From Streptosporangium sandarakinum (GTDB taxonomy: Bacteria > Actinomycetota > Actinomycetes > Streptosporangiales > Streptosporangiaceae): a stretch of DNA of 64,000 bases. The position numbers and the translations under genes were made by a program. Position 1 is the first letter of the stretch, and every line of letters starts with the position of its first letter. Where the stretch lies: the NCBI RefSeq assembly GCF_013409935.1, contig NZ_JACCCO010000001.1, positions 1,922,001 to 1,986,000 on the forward strand, given 5' to 3'. The notes under the pieces were generated by a model. That model did no database searches. It was not told the DNA's origin and worked only from the letters and a program-made list of their open reading frames with translations. This document shows, one piece after another, positions 40,856-49,812 of this stretch.

Positions 40856-40877
40856 GTACGACGGGTGAGGCCGGTGA

Positions 40878-42902
40878 TCAGTCGCGGTCGGAGTTGACCG
40901 TCGTCTTCTGCACCTGGAGGAGGAACTCCGCGTTGGACTTCGTCTCCTTCATCTTCTCCAGGAGCAGCTCCAGGGCCTGCTGCATGTCCAGGGCGTGCAG
41001 CACGCGCCGCAGCTTCCAGACGATCTGCAGCTCGTCCCGCGACATGAGGATCTCCTCCTTGCGGGTGCCGGACGCGTCGACGTCCACCGCGGGGAAGATC
41101 CGCTTGTCGGCCAGGGAGCGGTTGAGCTTGAGCTCCATGTTGCCGGTGCCCTTGAACTCCTCGAAGATGACCTCGTCCATCTTGGATCCGGTCTCGACGA
41201 GGGCCGTGGCGAGGATCGTCAGCGAGCCGCCGTTCTCGATGTTGCGGGCGGCGCCGAAGAACCGCTTCGGCGGGTAGAGCGCGGTCGAGTCGACACCGCC
41301 GGACAGGATGCGACCGCTGGCGGGCGCCGCGAGGTTGTACGCGCGGCCCAGGCGGGTGATCGAGTCGAGCAGGACGACCACGTCGTGGCCCAGCTCCACC
41401 AGGCGCTTGGCCCGCTCGATGGCGAGCTCGGCGACGGTGGTGTGGTCCTCGGCCGGACGGTCGAAGGTCGAGTGGATGACCTCGCCCTTCACCGACCGCT
41501 GCATGTCGGTGACCTCTTCCGGACGCTCGTCGACGAGGACGACCATCAGGTGGCACTCGGGGTTGTTCCGGGTGATCGCGTTGGCGATCGCCTGGAGCAC
41601 CATCGTCTTGCCGGCCTTCGGCGGCGAGACGATGAGGCCGCGCTGGCCCTTGCCGATCGGCGACACCAGGTCGATGATCCTGGTGGTCATGACGTTCGGC
41701 TCGGTCTCCAGCCGCAGGCGCTCCTGCGGGTAGAGCGGCGTCAGCTTGTTGAAGTCGGGGCGCTGGCGCGCCTGCTCCGGGTCCATGCCGTTGACGGTGT
41801 CGAGGCGGACCAGGGCGTTGAACTTCTCGCGGCGCTCGCCGTCGCGCGGCTGCCGGACGGCGCCGGTGATGACGTCGCCCTTGCGCAGGCCGTTGCGGCG
41901 GATCTGGGCCAGGGAGACGTAGACGTCGTTGGCGCCGGGGAGGTAGCCGCTGGTGCGCACGAACGCGTAGTTGTCGAGGATGTCGAGGATGCCGGCGATC
42001 GGGATGAGGACGTCGTCCTCGCTCACGACCGGCTCGTTGCCGTCGAAGCGGTCGCGGCCGCGGCGGTTGCGCTCGCGGAACCGGCCGCGGCGCCCGCGGC
42101 GGTCGTCGTCGTCGCCGCCGTGCTGGTCACCGCGGTCCTGACGGTCCTGACGGTCCTGACGGTCCTGCGCGCCGCGGTTCTGGGCGCCCCTGTCGCCGCG
42201 GTCACCGCGGTCACCGCGGTCGCCCCGGCTGTCGCGGTCGCCCCGGCCGTCACGGCTGTCGCGGTCGCCCCGGCCGTCACGGTCGCGGCCCTGGCCGCCG
42301 TCGGCGGTCCGCTGGTCGCCGCGCTCACCGCGTTCGCCACGCTCGCCGCGCTCACGGCGGCTCTCGCCACGCTCGCCGCGGCTGCGGCGCTCACGGCGGC
42401 TCTCCCCGCGCTCGGCGCGGCCCTCGGCGGCCTGGCCTTCGTTCGCCTGCTGCTCCACGACGGGAGCGGCCGCGGCCACGGGCTCGGGAGCCGTCTGCTC
42501 GGCGACCGGAGCCGCCGGAGCCGCGGTGGGCGCGGGGGCCGCGGGCGCGGTCTCGGCCGCGGCGGCACGGGAACGTTCCCGGCGGCTGCGGGCGGGGCGC
42601 TCGGCGGCCGGCTCGGCCGTGACGACCGGAGCCGCGGGGGCCTCGGCGGCGCTGGTGGAGGCGGGGGCGCTCTCGGCGGAGACGCCCTGCTTCTCCTGGA
42701 TGGCGGCGATGAGCTGGCTCTTGCGCATCCGCCCGGTCCCGCTGATGCCGAGACCGGACGCCATGGCCTGCAGCTCGGGCAGCACCATGGCGGACAGGCC
42801 GGTGCCGGAGCGACGGCGCGGCTTGGCCGCGGGGCGGGTGGGGGTGTCACCGGCCACCGGGGTGCCGGGGGCGTCGGAGAGGAGTTCGGTGGTGTCGCTC
42901 AC
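40878..42902 (-). CDS. rho: Transcription termination factor Rho with actinobacterial insertion
   Basis: This 674-residue hexameric RNA helicase terminates untranslated transcripts. An N-terminal Rho_N helix-extended-loop region ([32 protein letters not shown]) is followed by about 200 residues of Ala/Pro then Arg/Gly/Asp/Glu/Gln repeats (RGE, RGD, RQD triplets). Then come the RNA-binding cold-shock fold ([20 protein letters not shown]) and the RecA-like motor with Walker [13 protein letters not shown], and [16 protein letters not shown]. The insert, encoded by 9-bp repeats around 42130-42420, is typical of high-GC actinobacteria and probably adds RNA contacts. The GTG at 42902 has AAGGA upstream and no credible upstream extension. 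Confidence 0.95.
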   Translation of the reverse strand: MSDTTELLSDAPGTPVAGDTPTRPAAKPRRRSGTGLSAMVLPELQAMASGLGISGTGRMRKSQLIAAIQEKQGVSAESAPASTSAAEAPAAPVVTAEPAAERPARSRRERSRAAAAETAPAAPAPTAAPAAPVAEQTAPEPVAAAAPVVEQQANEGQAAEGRAERGESRRERRSRGERGESRRERGERGERGERGDQRTADGGQGRDRDGRGDRDSRDGRGDRDSRGDRGDRGDRGDRGAQNRGAQDRQDRQDRQDRGDQHGGDDDDRRGRRGRFRERNRRGRDRFDGNEPVVSEDDVLIPIAGILDILDNYAFVRTSGYLPGANDVYVSLAQIRRNGLRKGDVITGAVRQPRDGERREKFNALVRLDTVNGMDPEQARQRPDFNKLTPLYPQERLRLETEPNVMTTRIIDLVSPIGKGQRGLIVSPPKAGKTMVLQAIANAITRNNPECHLMVVLVDERPEEVTDMQRSVKGEVIHSTFDRPAEDHTTVAELAIERAKRLVELGHDVVVLLDSITRLGRAYNLAAPASGRILSGGVDSTALYPPKRFFGAARNIENGGSLTILATALVETGSKMDEVIFEEFKGTGNMELKLNRSLADKRIFPAVDVDASGTRKEEILMSRDELQIVWKLRRVLHALDMQQALELLLEKMKETKSNAEFLLQVQKTTVNSDRD
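42130..42420. repeat. 9-bp repeats in rho encoding RQD/RGD/RGE triplets
   Basis: Tandem GGTCCTGAC (from about 42134), GGTCACCGC (from about 42200) and related 9-mers encode the basic-acidic triplets of the Rho insert. Confidence 0.7.
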
Positions 42903-43368
42903 TAAATGGGTCCTTCCCAGGGGTCGGGCGTGGCCATGATCAGCCAATCGTCCCGGTGGTGCGATCGACCCGGAGGGACAGACCGGGTCGGGTTGCACGT
43001 CGCGATCCTCGACGGCCCGTGGAGGCCGCCGCCACTGTCGGAGAAGGGCACATCCTTGCCGTCACCATCGAGATTCGCCGACGGTGGGGCTTGGAGGACA
43101 CCCCCCGGATTGCTACCGGCAACCAGATGTCGAGGTAATTCGAACGAGCATGTCTCCTCAAACGCCGCCTCGCGTTGCCCCATCCGAATATGGAGCATTC
43201 GGCGGCGACGGATTCGGGGAGGCCACTGCGGCGCTCACGCCTCACGAGGTGAGTCGTGGTGCAGCGATGTGTGACTGACAAGCACGCATCCAACAAGGGG
43301 ACACCTGGTGCGGCTACCAGCCTAACATCACCAGCGCACACAGCTATTCCCTGAAGGTCGAAGAGGCA
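42903..43368. other. Rho leader region
   Basis: This 466-bp region between thrB and rho contains a strong -10-like TAGGCT (43324-43319 on the minus strand), which would give a leader near 400 nt. GC content is lower than in genes. A 98-codon frame ends on the rho GTG but has no coding-type third-position bias. Confidence 0.45.
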
Positions 43369-44313
43369 TCAGCGTGTCTCGGCAGAGACGACGCCGGCAC
43401 CGTGGGTTTCGACATCCAGTGGCTGGATGTGCCAATCATTACCCACTTCCGGTGCGATCAAATCCTGCGTATCCCCTGTGGAAAACGCAAGGATCGTGGG
43501 ACCGGCCCCCGAGACGACCGCGGGGACGCCGATCCCGCGCAGACGTTGTACCAGATCCGCGGTCCGGGGCATCGCAGGCGCGCGGTAACCCTGGTGCAGG
43601 CGGTCCTCGGTGGCGGCCATCAGAAGCTCCCGCTCCGGCCTGGTGGTCAGGGCCGCCACCAGCAGGGCGGTCCGGGCGGCGTTCGCGGCGGCGTCGGCGT
43701 GCGGCACCTGCGCGGGAAGCAGACCTCGGGCGACCTCGGTGGACAGCCGGTGCCCCGGAACGAGGGCCACGGGCCGGACATCGGGGTGGGGGGCCAGTTT
43801 CACCATACGCGGAACTCCGGACTGCTCCGTCCACGCGATGGTCAGCCCCCCGGCCAGGCAGGGCGCCACGTTGTCGGGGTGCCCCTCGATCTCGGTGGCC
43901 AGGATCAGCAGGGCGTCCTCCGACGGCGCGTCCCCGCCGCCGCCCGGGAAGTCCGGGAAGGCCAGGGCGCGCGCCGCCACGATGCCGGCGCAGATCGCCG
44001 CCGAGGAGGAGCCGAGGCCGCGCCCGTGCGGGATCCGGTTGCGGCAGACCATCCGGACCGCGTCCGGCTGCTTGACCCCGAAGAGGTCGAAGGCCGCGCG
44101 CATCGACCTGACGACCAGGTGGTCCTCACCGGCGCCGACCTGCCCGGCGCCCTCGCCTTCGACGTCGACGCTCAGCCCGCCCGTCGTGCCGATCTCGATC
44201 TCGACCTCGTCGTGCAGGGTGAGCGCCAGCCCGAGCGAGTCGAATCCGGGGCCCAGGTTGGCACTCGTCGCGGGGACCCTGACGACGGCCTTCCCGCGGG
44301 GAACATTGATCAT
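43369..44313 (-). CDS. thrB: Homoserine kinase
   Basis: This 314-residue GHMP-family kinase phosphorylates homoserine for threonine synthesis. The N-terminal VRVPATSANLGPGFDSLGLA and ATP-binding PHGRGLGSSSAA (about 95-106) motifs are present, along with a C-terminal SGAGPTILAF. It follows thrC by 59 nt on the same strand and is part of that operon. Confidence 0.95.
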   Translation of the reverse strand: MINVPRGKAVVRVPATSANLGPGFDSLGLALTLHDEVEIEIGTTGGLSVDVEGEGAGQVGAGEDHLVVRSMRAAFDLFGVKQPDAVRMVCRNRIPHGRGLGSSSAAICAGIVAARALAFPDFPGGGGDAPSEDALLILATEIEGHPDNVAPCLAGGLTIAWTEQSGVPRMVKLAPHPDVRPVALVPGHRLSTEVARGLLPAQVPHADAAANAARTALLVAALTTRPERELLMAATEDRLHQGYRAPAMPRTADLVQRLRGIGVPAVVSGAGPTILAFSTGDTQDLIAPEVGNDWHIQPLDVETHGAGVVSAETR

Positions 44314-44372
44314 TGGTCTCCTTGTGTGGCGGCCCGGACCCGCTCAAGGACGACCCACGCCGGCGTCACGTG

Positions 44373-45431
44373 TCAGGCGAGTTCCAGGGCTGTTGCGGCG
44401 GCGTGGGCGTCGATCGGGATCGTGACGGGGGCGGGCGCGCCGGAGATGGCCCAGTCGGGGTCCTTCAGGCCGTTGCCGGTCACCGTGCAGACGACGCGCT
44501 GCCCCGGGGCGACGAGTCCCCGCTCGTGGGCCTGGAGGAGGCCCGCCACGCTGGCGGCAGAGGCCAGCTCGACGAACACGCCCTCCTCCTGGGCCAGGAG
44601 CTTGTAGGCGGCGGCGATTCGCCGGTCGGTGACGGCGTCGATGAGGCCGCCGGACTCGTCGCGGGCCGCCTCGGCGAGGTGCCAGGAGGCGGGATTGCCG
44701 ATGCGGATCGCGGTGGCGATGGTGTGCGGGTGGGAGACCGGCGCGCCGTTGACGATCGGCGCGGCCCCGCTGGCCTGGAAGCCGAACATGCGCGGCGTAC
44801 GGGTCGCGACGCCGTCGGCGGCGTACTCGGTGTAGCCCATCCAGTAGGCGGAGATGTTGCCGGCGTTGCCGACGGGGATGCAGTGGATGTCGGGCGCGTC
44901 GCCCAGGGCGTCCACGATCTCGAAGGCGGCGGTCTTCTGCCCCTGGAGCCGGAACGGGTTCACCGAGTTGACCAGCGCGATCGGGTAGCTCTCCGAGAGC
45001 TTCCTGGTCATCTCCAGGCAGTCGTCGAAGGAGCCCTCGACCTGGAGCAGCCGGGCCCCGTGGACCAGCGCCTGGGCCAGCTTGCCCATCGCGATCTTCC
45101 CGCGCGGCACCAGCACGGCACAGGTCAGGCCCGCGCGTACGGCGTAGGCGGCGGCGGAGGCGCTGGTGTTGCCGGTGGAGGCGCAGATGACGGCCTTGGC
45201 GCCGGCCTCGACGGCCTTGCTGATGGCCATGGTCATGCCGCGGTCCTTGAAACTGCCGGTCGGGTTCGCGCCCTCGACCTTCAGGTGGACGTCACAGCCG
45301 GTCAGCGCCGACAGCCGGGGAGCCGGGACGAGCGGCGTGCCGCCCTCCAGGAGCGTGACGACGGGCGTCGCGGTGGTCACCGGAAGCCGGTCACGGTACT
45401 CCTCGATCAGGCCACGCCACGCCCTGGTCAT
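44373..45431 (-). CDS. thrC: Threonine synthase
   Basis: This 352-residue PLP enzyme converts O-phosphohomoserine to threonine. PLP-Lys is Lys62 in [12 protein letters not shown], with [15 protein letters not shown] and a phosphate-binding [20 protein letters not shown] lies 5 nt before the ATG at 45431. Immediately upstream of that ribosome site is a perfect 23-bp palindrome, suggesting control at the RNA or DNA level. The closest other pathway gene, hom, is 8.8 kb away. Confidence 0.95.
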   Translation of the reverse strand: MTRAWRGLIEEYRDRLPVTTATPVVTLLEGGTPLVPAPRLSALTGCDVHLKVEGANPTGSFKDRGMTMAISKAVEAGAKAVICASTGNTSASAAAYAVRAGLTCAVLVPRGKIAMGKLAQALVHGARLLQVEGSFDDCLEMTRKLSESYPIALVNSVNPFRLQGQKTAAFEIVDALGDAPDIHCIPVGNAGNISAYWMGYTEYAADGVATRTPRMFGFQASGAAPIVNGAPVSHPHTIATAIRIGNPASWHLAEAARDESGGLIDAVTDRRIAAAYKLLAQEEGVFVELASAASVAGLLQAHERGLVAPGQRVVCTVTGNGLKDPDWAISGAPAPVTIPIDAHAAATALELA

Positions 45432-45443
45432 GATTGCTCCTCT

Positions 45444-45466
45444 CGCGCGTGGTGACACCACGCGCG
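45444..45466. promoter_or_regulatory. 23-bp palindrome abutting the thrC ribosome-binding site
   Basis: CGCGCGTGGTG and CACCACGCGCG flank one base. The palindrome ends 1-2 nt before GAGGAG (45437-45442). It can act as an operator or, in mRNA, as an 11-bp hairpin next to the Shine-Dalgarno sequence. Confidence 0.65.
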
Positions 45467-45486
45467 CTACCTGCGGTGTTGGCACG

Positions 45487-45492
45487 ATTCTA
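45487..45492 (-). promoter_or_regulatory. Candidate thrC -10 box
   Basis: TAGAAT would start transcription near 45480, putting the palindrome at about +15 to +37. No good -35 is seen. Confidence 0.4.
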
Positions 45493-45642
45493 CGGGCAAC
45501 CGCCCGCGCGACGGGATTCGCCGTCCACCAGATGGGACGCATCCGCCCAGCCTCGGCGGCACCGTACAGGAAACCCTCAGGCTGCCCGGGTATGGTCGGC
45601 GGGAACTTGACAAGCGGCGACGCAGACAAGGGGCATTCTCGG

Positions 45643-47424
45643 ATGACGGATGGAGCAGCGGCCGGGCCGCCACCGATCCGGCACAACGACCACTCCCCCC
45701 TGACCCCGCCCGCGCTCGGCGCGTGGGAGCCGTCCCTGCCGGTCAGCGTGGTCATCCCGGCGCGCGGCGGCCAGCACCGGCTGGATCTCGCCCTGGCCGC
45801 CCTGGCCGCGCAGAGCTACCCCGCCCACCTCATGGAGGTGATCGTGGTGGACGACGGCAGCGACCCCCCGCTGAGGCTGCCGGAGATCGCGCCACCGGGC
45901 GCCAGGATCGAGCCGGCCGCCCCGGGCGGCTGGGGCATCGCGCACGCGGTCAACACCGGGGCCGCCCGCGCCGGGGGCGAGATCGTCCAGCGGCTCGACT
46001 CCGACATGGTCGTCTGCCGCGAGCACATCGAGGCGCTGGCGCGCTGGCACCACCTGGCCGGGTACGTCGTCGCCATCGGCGCGAAACGGTTCGTGGAGGA
46101 GCCCGTCCTGTCCCCCGGCGAGGTGCACGACGCGGTGCGCGCCGGCTCGCTCGGGGAGGTCTTCGACCTGTCGGCGGCGCAGGCCAGTTCCACCGAGCAG
46201 ACGATCGCCCGCACGAACGGCCTGCGGACCAGCCGCAACCCCTACCACGTGTGCACCGGCCCCACGGTTTCGCTGCGGCGGGAGGTCTTCCACGCCGTCG
46301 GCGGGTTCGACCCGGCCGTCCTGCGCGGCGAGGACACCGAGTTCGCCTACCGGCTCGCCGCGCACGGCGTGGTGTTCGTGCCCGACATGGAGGCCCAGGC
46401 GGTGCACCTGGGCATCCCCGCGCAGCGCCTCGACCGCGAGCGCGCGGTCCGCACGGTCGCGCCCTACCTCGCCCAGCGCGTGCCGCTCCGCCGCGACCTG
46501 CGCAAGGACCCGGGCCGCCAGTGGCTCGTGCCGTACGTGGAGATCGTGTTCCGTCTCGGGGAGGACCCGGACCCCGGGCGGGTGCGCGCGGCGGTGGGCG
46601 CGGCCCTGTCCGGGTCGCTGCCCGACGTGGTGGTCACCCTCGTCGCCCCCTGGTCGAAGCTGTCGGAGAACCGTCCCGGGCCGGACGACCCCCTCTTCGA
46701 GCTGCGGCTGCTGCGTGAGCACTTCGCCCACGACCGCCGGGTACGGCTGACCGACGAGGGCGACGGGATCACCGCGACCGGCGGGACCAGCGCGGCCGGC
46801 GGGGTCGGCGGGATCACGGTCACGCCCGCGCCGATCCCGTTCCGCTACACGGGCCCGGTCTCGGTGCCGCTGGGCCGCGACTCGCTGGAGCGGATGATCG
46901 CCGCGATGCAGGACGACCGGTCCGGCATGCTCGTGGTGGACCTCGGCGAGGACGGCCCGGCGACGCTGGTGCGGACCGAGGCGCTGGGCCGGGCGCTGCT
47001 GCTGGGCGCCGCCGACGTCACCGCCTCGATCGAGGCGACCCACGGCGTACGGCACGGCGCACGGGCGGACTTCTGGCCTGCGAAGGACCGGAAGGACCAG
47101 AAGGCGCGGAAGACGGAGAGCACGGGGAAGCCGGGGAAGGGGCCGCAGGGGGCGCGGGCCGCCCAGGCGGCACGGGCGGAGAAGGCGGTCCAGCCGGAAG
47201 CAGCGGCTCAGCCCGGGAGAGCGGCCCGGCCGGAGAAGGCCGCGAAGACGGCTGAGACCGCCCAGGCGGACAAGGCGGCGGAGGCGGGCAAGGCGGCGAA
47301 GACGGGGCAGGCGGCTTCCGGCGGCGCCCGGCCGTCCGCGCGCGTCCCCGGGCGGGCGGCGTCCGCGGCGGCCCGGCGGCGGAACTGGCGTTCCCTGCTG
47401 CGCTCGACCCTGCGCTCCGACTGA
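45643..47424 (+). CDS. Family 2 glycosyltransferase with Ala/Lys-rich tail
   Basis: This 593-residue protein has an N-terminal GT-A domain: [30 protein letters not shown], DxD-type [13 protein letters not shown] (119-121), and acceptor region [18 protein letters not shown] second conserved domain follows ([14 protein letters not shown]...). About 110 residues of Ala/Lys/Glu-rich low-complexity sequence end in a basic [14 protein letters not shown]. Its N-terminal half is clearly paralogous to the protein at 49787-51646. It likely adds sugars to a surface glycan. AAGGGG lies 10 nt upstream of the ATG at 45643. Confidence 0.85.
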   Translation: MTDGAAAGPPPIRHNDHSPLTPPALGAWEPSLPVSVVIPARGGQHRLDLALAALAAQSYPAHLMEVIVVDDGSDPPLRLPEIAPPGARIEPAAPGGWGIAHAVNTGAARAGGEIVQRLDSDMVVCREHIEALARWHHLAGYVVAIGAKRFVEEPVLSPGEVHDAVRAGSLGEVFDLSAAQASSTEQTIARTNGLRTSRNPYHVCTGPTVSLRREVFHAVGGFDPAVLRGEDTEFAYRLAAHGVVFVPDMEAQAVHLGIPAQRLDRERAVRTVAPYLAQRVPLRRDLRKDPGRQWLVPYVEIVFRLGEDPDPGRVRAAVGAALSGSLPDVVVTLVAPWSKLSENRPGPDDPLFELRLLREHFAHDRRVRLTDEGDGITATGGTSAAGGVGGITVTPAPIPFRYTGPVSVPLGRDSLERMIAAMQDDRSGMLVVDLGEDGPATLVRTEALGRALLLGAADVTASIEATHGVRHGARADFWPAKDRKDQKARKTESTGKPGKGPQGARAAQAARAEKAVQPEAAAQPGRAARPEKAAKTAETAQADKAAEAGKAAKTGQAASGGARPSARVPGRAASAAARRRNWRSLLRSTLRSD

Positions 47425-47447
47425 CCCACCCGTACGGCCCGTACGGC

Positions 47448-47474
47448 GCGCCCGCCCGGCGGCCGGACGGGCGC
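47448..47474. terminator. Bidirectional terminator between glycosyltransferase and MFS genes
   Basis: A 12-bp stem with one mismatch (GCGCCCGCCCGG / CCGGACGGGCGC) lies in the convergent gap. Tandem CCGTACGG copies are just upstream. Confidence 0.6.
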
Positions 47475-47523
47475 ATGGCGGGACGGGCGGCGGGCGGGCC
47501 GGGGCGGCGGGCGACGGGCCGGG

Positions 47524-48852
47524 TCAGTGGGCGGTGGCGGGTTCGTCCTCGCGCTCGGCGGCCGGGGGCGCGATGCGCCGCCGTACGGCCAGGCCGAAGG
47601 CGACGACGAGCAGGCCGCACACTCCCGAGATCACGAACGGCGCGGCGGGCCGCCAGGAGTCGTACAGCGCGCCGCCGAGCGAGGAGACCACCAGGATGCC
47701 CACGGCCCCGCAGAGCGTCTGCACGCCGTAGGCCGACCCGCGTACGGCGGCCGGGACCCGTTCGGCCAGGAGCGGGCCCGCGGTGGTGATGGCGGCGATC
47801 TCCCCCAGGCCGACGAGCACCGCCACCGGCATCATCCCGGCCCCGAGCGGGTCGTCGACCAGCAGCGTGGACAGGTAGGAGACGGCCGCGACCACCTGGG
47901 CGAGGATGAGCACGTCCTGGCGGCGCATCCGGTCGCCCAGCCAGCCGAACAGCGGCGCCCCGAGCATGGCGACGGTCTGCGCGACGCCGACCACGGCCCC
48001 GGCGCGGGCCAGCGCCTCGGCGGCCGACATGCCGTGCTCCCTCGTGGCGTAGTCGGTGATCCACAGCGACAGGAAGCCGGCGACCACCGCGAGGTCGGCG
48101 CGGGCGACGAACGCCGCGGCGTAGGACAGCGCCACCCCGGGATCGCGGGCCAGCGTCACGCCCTCGCGGACCAGGCGGGTGAGCGGGACGCGCGCGGCGC
48201 TCTCGCTGACCCGCGCGGCGGACAGGGTGAACCGCATCAGCACGGCGACGCCGAGGACGGTGGCGGCGACGAGCAGGAACGACAGGCGGGCCGCGGTGAC
48301 CGGCTCCGCTCCGCCCTCCTCCAGGGCCTGGGGCAGGCGGACCAGCGCGAGCACCGCGACCATCGCGCCGAGCCCGCTGAACAGGCCGACCAGGCCGTAG
48401 GACTTCCCCCGGGAGCGGTCGCGGACGTAGTCGATGGCCAGCGTGGAGAGCATGCCGTTCAGCGCGGCCACGCCCAGGGCGAAGACCACCCGCAGCGCCA
48501 CCAGCACGCCGGTGTTCCCGGCGAACGGGAACAGCCCCGCGCCCAGCGCGCACAGCGTGAACCCGATGACCACGATCGGCCGGCGGCCGAACCGGTCGGC
48601 CAGCGCCCCGTACCAGGCCAGGCTGGCGATCATCGCGATCTCGGCGGCGGAGCCGAGCAACCCGACGATCTTCCCCGTGTCGTCCTCGGCGACGCCGAGG
48701 ACGCCCTTCAGCACGTACGGCTGCGCCGCGGGAAGGAAGGAGATGACCATGGTCGAGGTGAACGCCAGGGACAGGAAGGCCCACATGTTGCCGCGGCCGA
48801 TGCCGTCGGCGAGCTGGAGGCCAAGGACCCGGCGCGGGGAGGAGGCGGCCAT
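47524..48852 (-). CDS. MFS transporter
   Basis: This 442-residue protein has twelve hydrophobic segments and the MFS loop 2-3 motif GALADRFGRRPIVV. A second related loop in the C-half is GWLGDRMRRQDVL. Family membership suggests proton-coupled efflux or sugar/drug export. Position between paralogous glycosyltransferases makes export of a glycan-related metabolite possible but unproven. CAAGAT lies 6 nt before the ATG, so translation may be leaderless. Confidence 0.88.
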   Translation of the reverse strand: MAASSPRRVLGLQLADGIGRGNMWAFLSLAFTSTMVISFLPAAQPYVLKGVLGVAEDDTGKIVGLLGSAAEIAMIASLAWYGALADRFGRRPIVVIGFTLCALGAGLFPFAGNTGVLVALRVVFALGVAALNGMLSTLAIDYVRDRSRGKSYGLVGLFSGLGAMVAVLALVRLPQALEEGGAEPVTAARLSFLLVAATVLGVAVLMRFTLSAARVSESAARVPLTRLVREGVTLARDPGVALSYAAAFVARADLAVVAGFLSLWITDYATREHGMSAAEALARAGAVVGVAQTVAMLGAPLFGWLGDRMRRQDVLILAQVVAAVSYLSTLLVDDPLGAGMMPVAVLVGLGEIAAITTAGPLLAERVPAAVRGSAYGVQTLCGAVGILVVSSLGGALYDSWRPAAPFVISGVCGLLVVAFGLAVRRRIAPPAAEREDEPATAH

Positions 48853-48945
48853 GCGGCGATCTTGTCAGCTCCGGGGGCGCTTCTCCAAGGCCCTCCTACC
48901 GATATGATCACCGCATTTCGGAAAAACCACCCGGGGGAGCGGCTC

Positions 48946-49743
48946 GTGACCGACCAGATACCCAAGGGCATTCGTGCGGACGTTCCCAACGTCGCCCGCA
49001 TGTACGACTACTACCTGGGCGGCAAGGACAACTTCCCCGCCGACCGGGAGGCCGCGGAACGGGCCCTGGCCGCGGTCCCGGAGATCCGGCACAGCACCCG
49101 GTTCAACCGCGCGTTCCTGGGCCGCACCGTCGCCTTCTCCGCCGCCTCCGGCATCGACCAGTTCCTCGACCTCGGGGCCGGCCTGCCGACCCAGAACAAC
49201 GTGCACCAGGTCGCCCGGAGCGCCCGGGTCGTCTACGTGGACAACGACCCGACCGTCCTGGTCCACGGCAGGGCGATCCTCGGCAAGGACGACCGGGTGA
49301 CGATCGTCGAGGGCGACCTGCGCCGCCCCCGCGAGATCCTCTCCGACCCGGACGTGCGGGCGGCGATCGACTTCGACCGACCGGTGGCGGTCCTGCTGCT
49401 GTCGGTCATGCACTTCGTCCCGGACGAGGAGGACCCGCTGGGCGTCATCGCCACGCTGCGCGACGCCATGGCGCCCGGAAGCCACCTGATCATGTCGCAC
49501 GTGGCGATCGACGCCCGGCCCCAGGCCGCCGGCGCCGTCACCCAGGCATACGACCGGGCGTCCGCGCCCTTCGTCGCCCGGACCGGCGAGGAGATCGTCC
49601 GCATGTTCGAGGGCTTCGACGTGGTGGAGCCGGGCATCGTCAACCTTCCCGAGTGGCGTCCCGAACCGGGCACCGAGGTGCCCTACCGGGGCATCGGGAA
49701 CTACTTCCTGGGCGGGGTCGGGGTCGTCACCGGCGGCGCGTGA
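48946..49743 (+). CDS. SAM-dependent methyltransferase (DUF574-type)
   Basis: This 265-residue protein belongs to the actinobacterial S-adenosylmethionine methyltransferase family. Characteristic stretches are VARMYDYYLGGKDNFPADREA, FLDLGAGLPTQNNVHQVA, YVDNDPTVLVHGRAIL, and AVLLLSVMHFVPDEEDP. Substrate is unknown; such genes are multicopy in these genomes. The GTG at 48946 with GGGGGAG 6 nt upstream is preferred over ATG 48904. Its last codons fall within a 30-bp direct repeat shared with the next gene. Confidence 0.88.
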   Translation: MTDQIPKGIRADVPNVARMYDYYLGGKDNFPADREAAERALAAVPEIRHSTRFNRAFLGRTVAFSAASGIDQFLDLGAGLPTQNNVHQVARSARVVYVDNDPTVLVHGRAILGKDDRVTIVEGDLRRPREILSDPDVRAAIDFDRPVAVLLLSVMHFVPDEEDPLGVIATLRDAMAPGSHLIMSHVAIDARPQAAGAVTQAYDRASAPFVARTGEEIVRMFEGFDVVEPGIVNLPEWRPEPGTEVPYRGIGNYFLGGVGVVTGGA

Positions 49744-49812
49744 TCGCCCGCCCGGGGAGACCGTTCCCCGGGCGGAGCCGGAGTCGTCACCGGCGGCGCG
49801 TGATCGCCCGCC
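49723..49812. repeat. 30-bp perfect direct repeat, offset 60 bp
   Basis: 49723-49752 and 49783-49812 are identical. Copy one encodes the methyltransferase C-terminus (VVTGGA and stop) on the plus strand; copy two encodes the glycosyltransferase C-terminus (RAITRRR and stop) on the minus strand. The bidirectional terminator lies between and partly within them. Confidence 0.9.
49748..49775. terminator. Bidirectional terminator between methyltransferase and glycosyltransferase
   Basis: An 11-bp stem (CCGCCCGGGGA region, loop GACCGT) sits between the convergent stop codons. Confidence 0.7.

Larger units (their letters stand above)
40471..40877. other. Kinase-rho intergenic region
   Basis: Contains a G-rich tract of low complexity and the rho terminator. 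No gene is seen. Confidence 0.6.

Noticed and set aside
42902..43198. 98-codon frame overlapping the rho start by one base
   Set aside because: The overlap geometry is tempting, but codon third positions lack the strong G/C bias of real genes here and no domain is visible.
45166..45642. Upstream extension of the glycosyltransferase across thrC
   Set aside because: It runs antisense through thrC; the ATG at 45643 gives a sensible N-terminus shared with the paralog.
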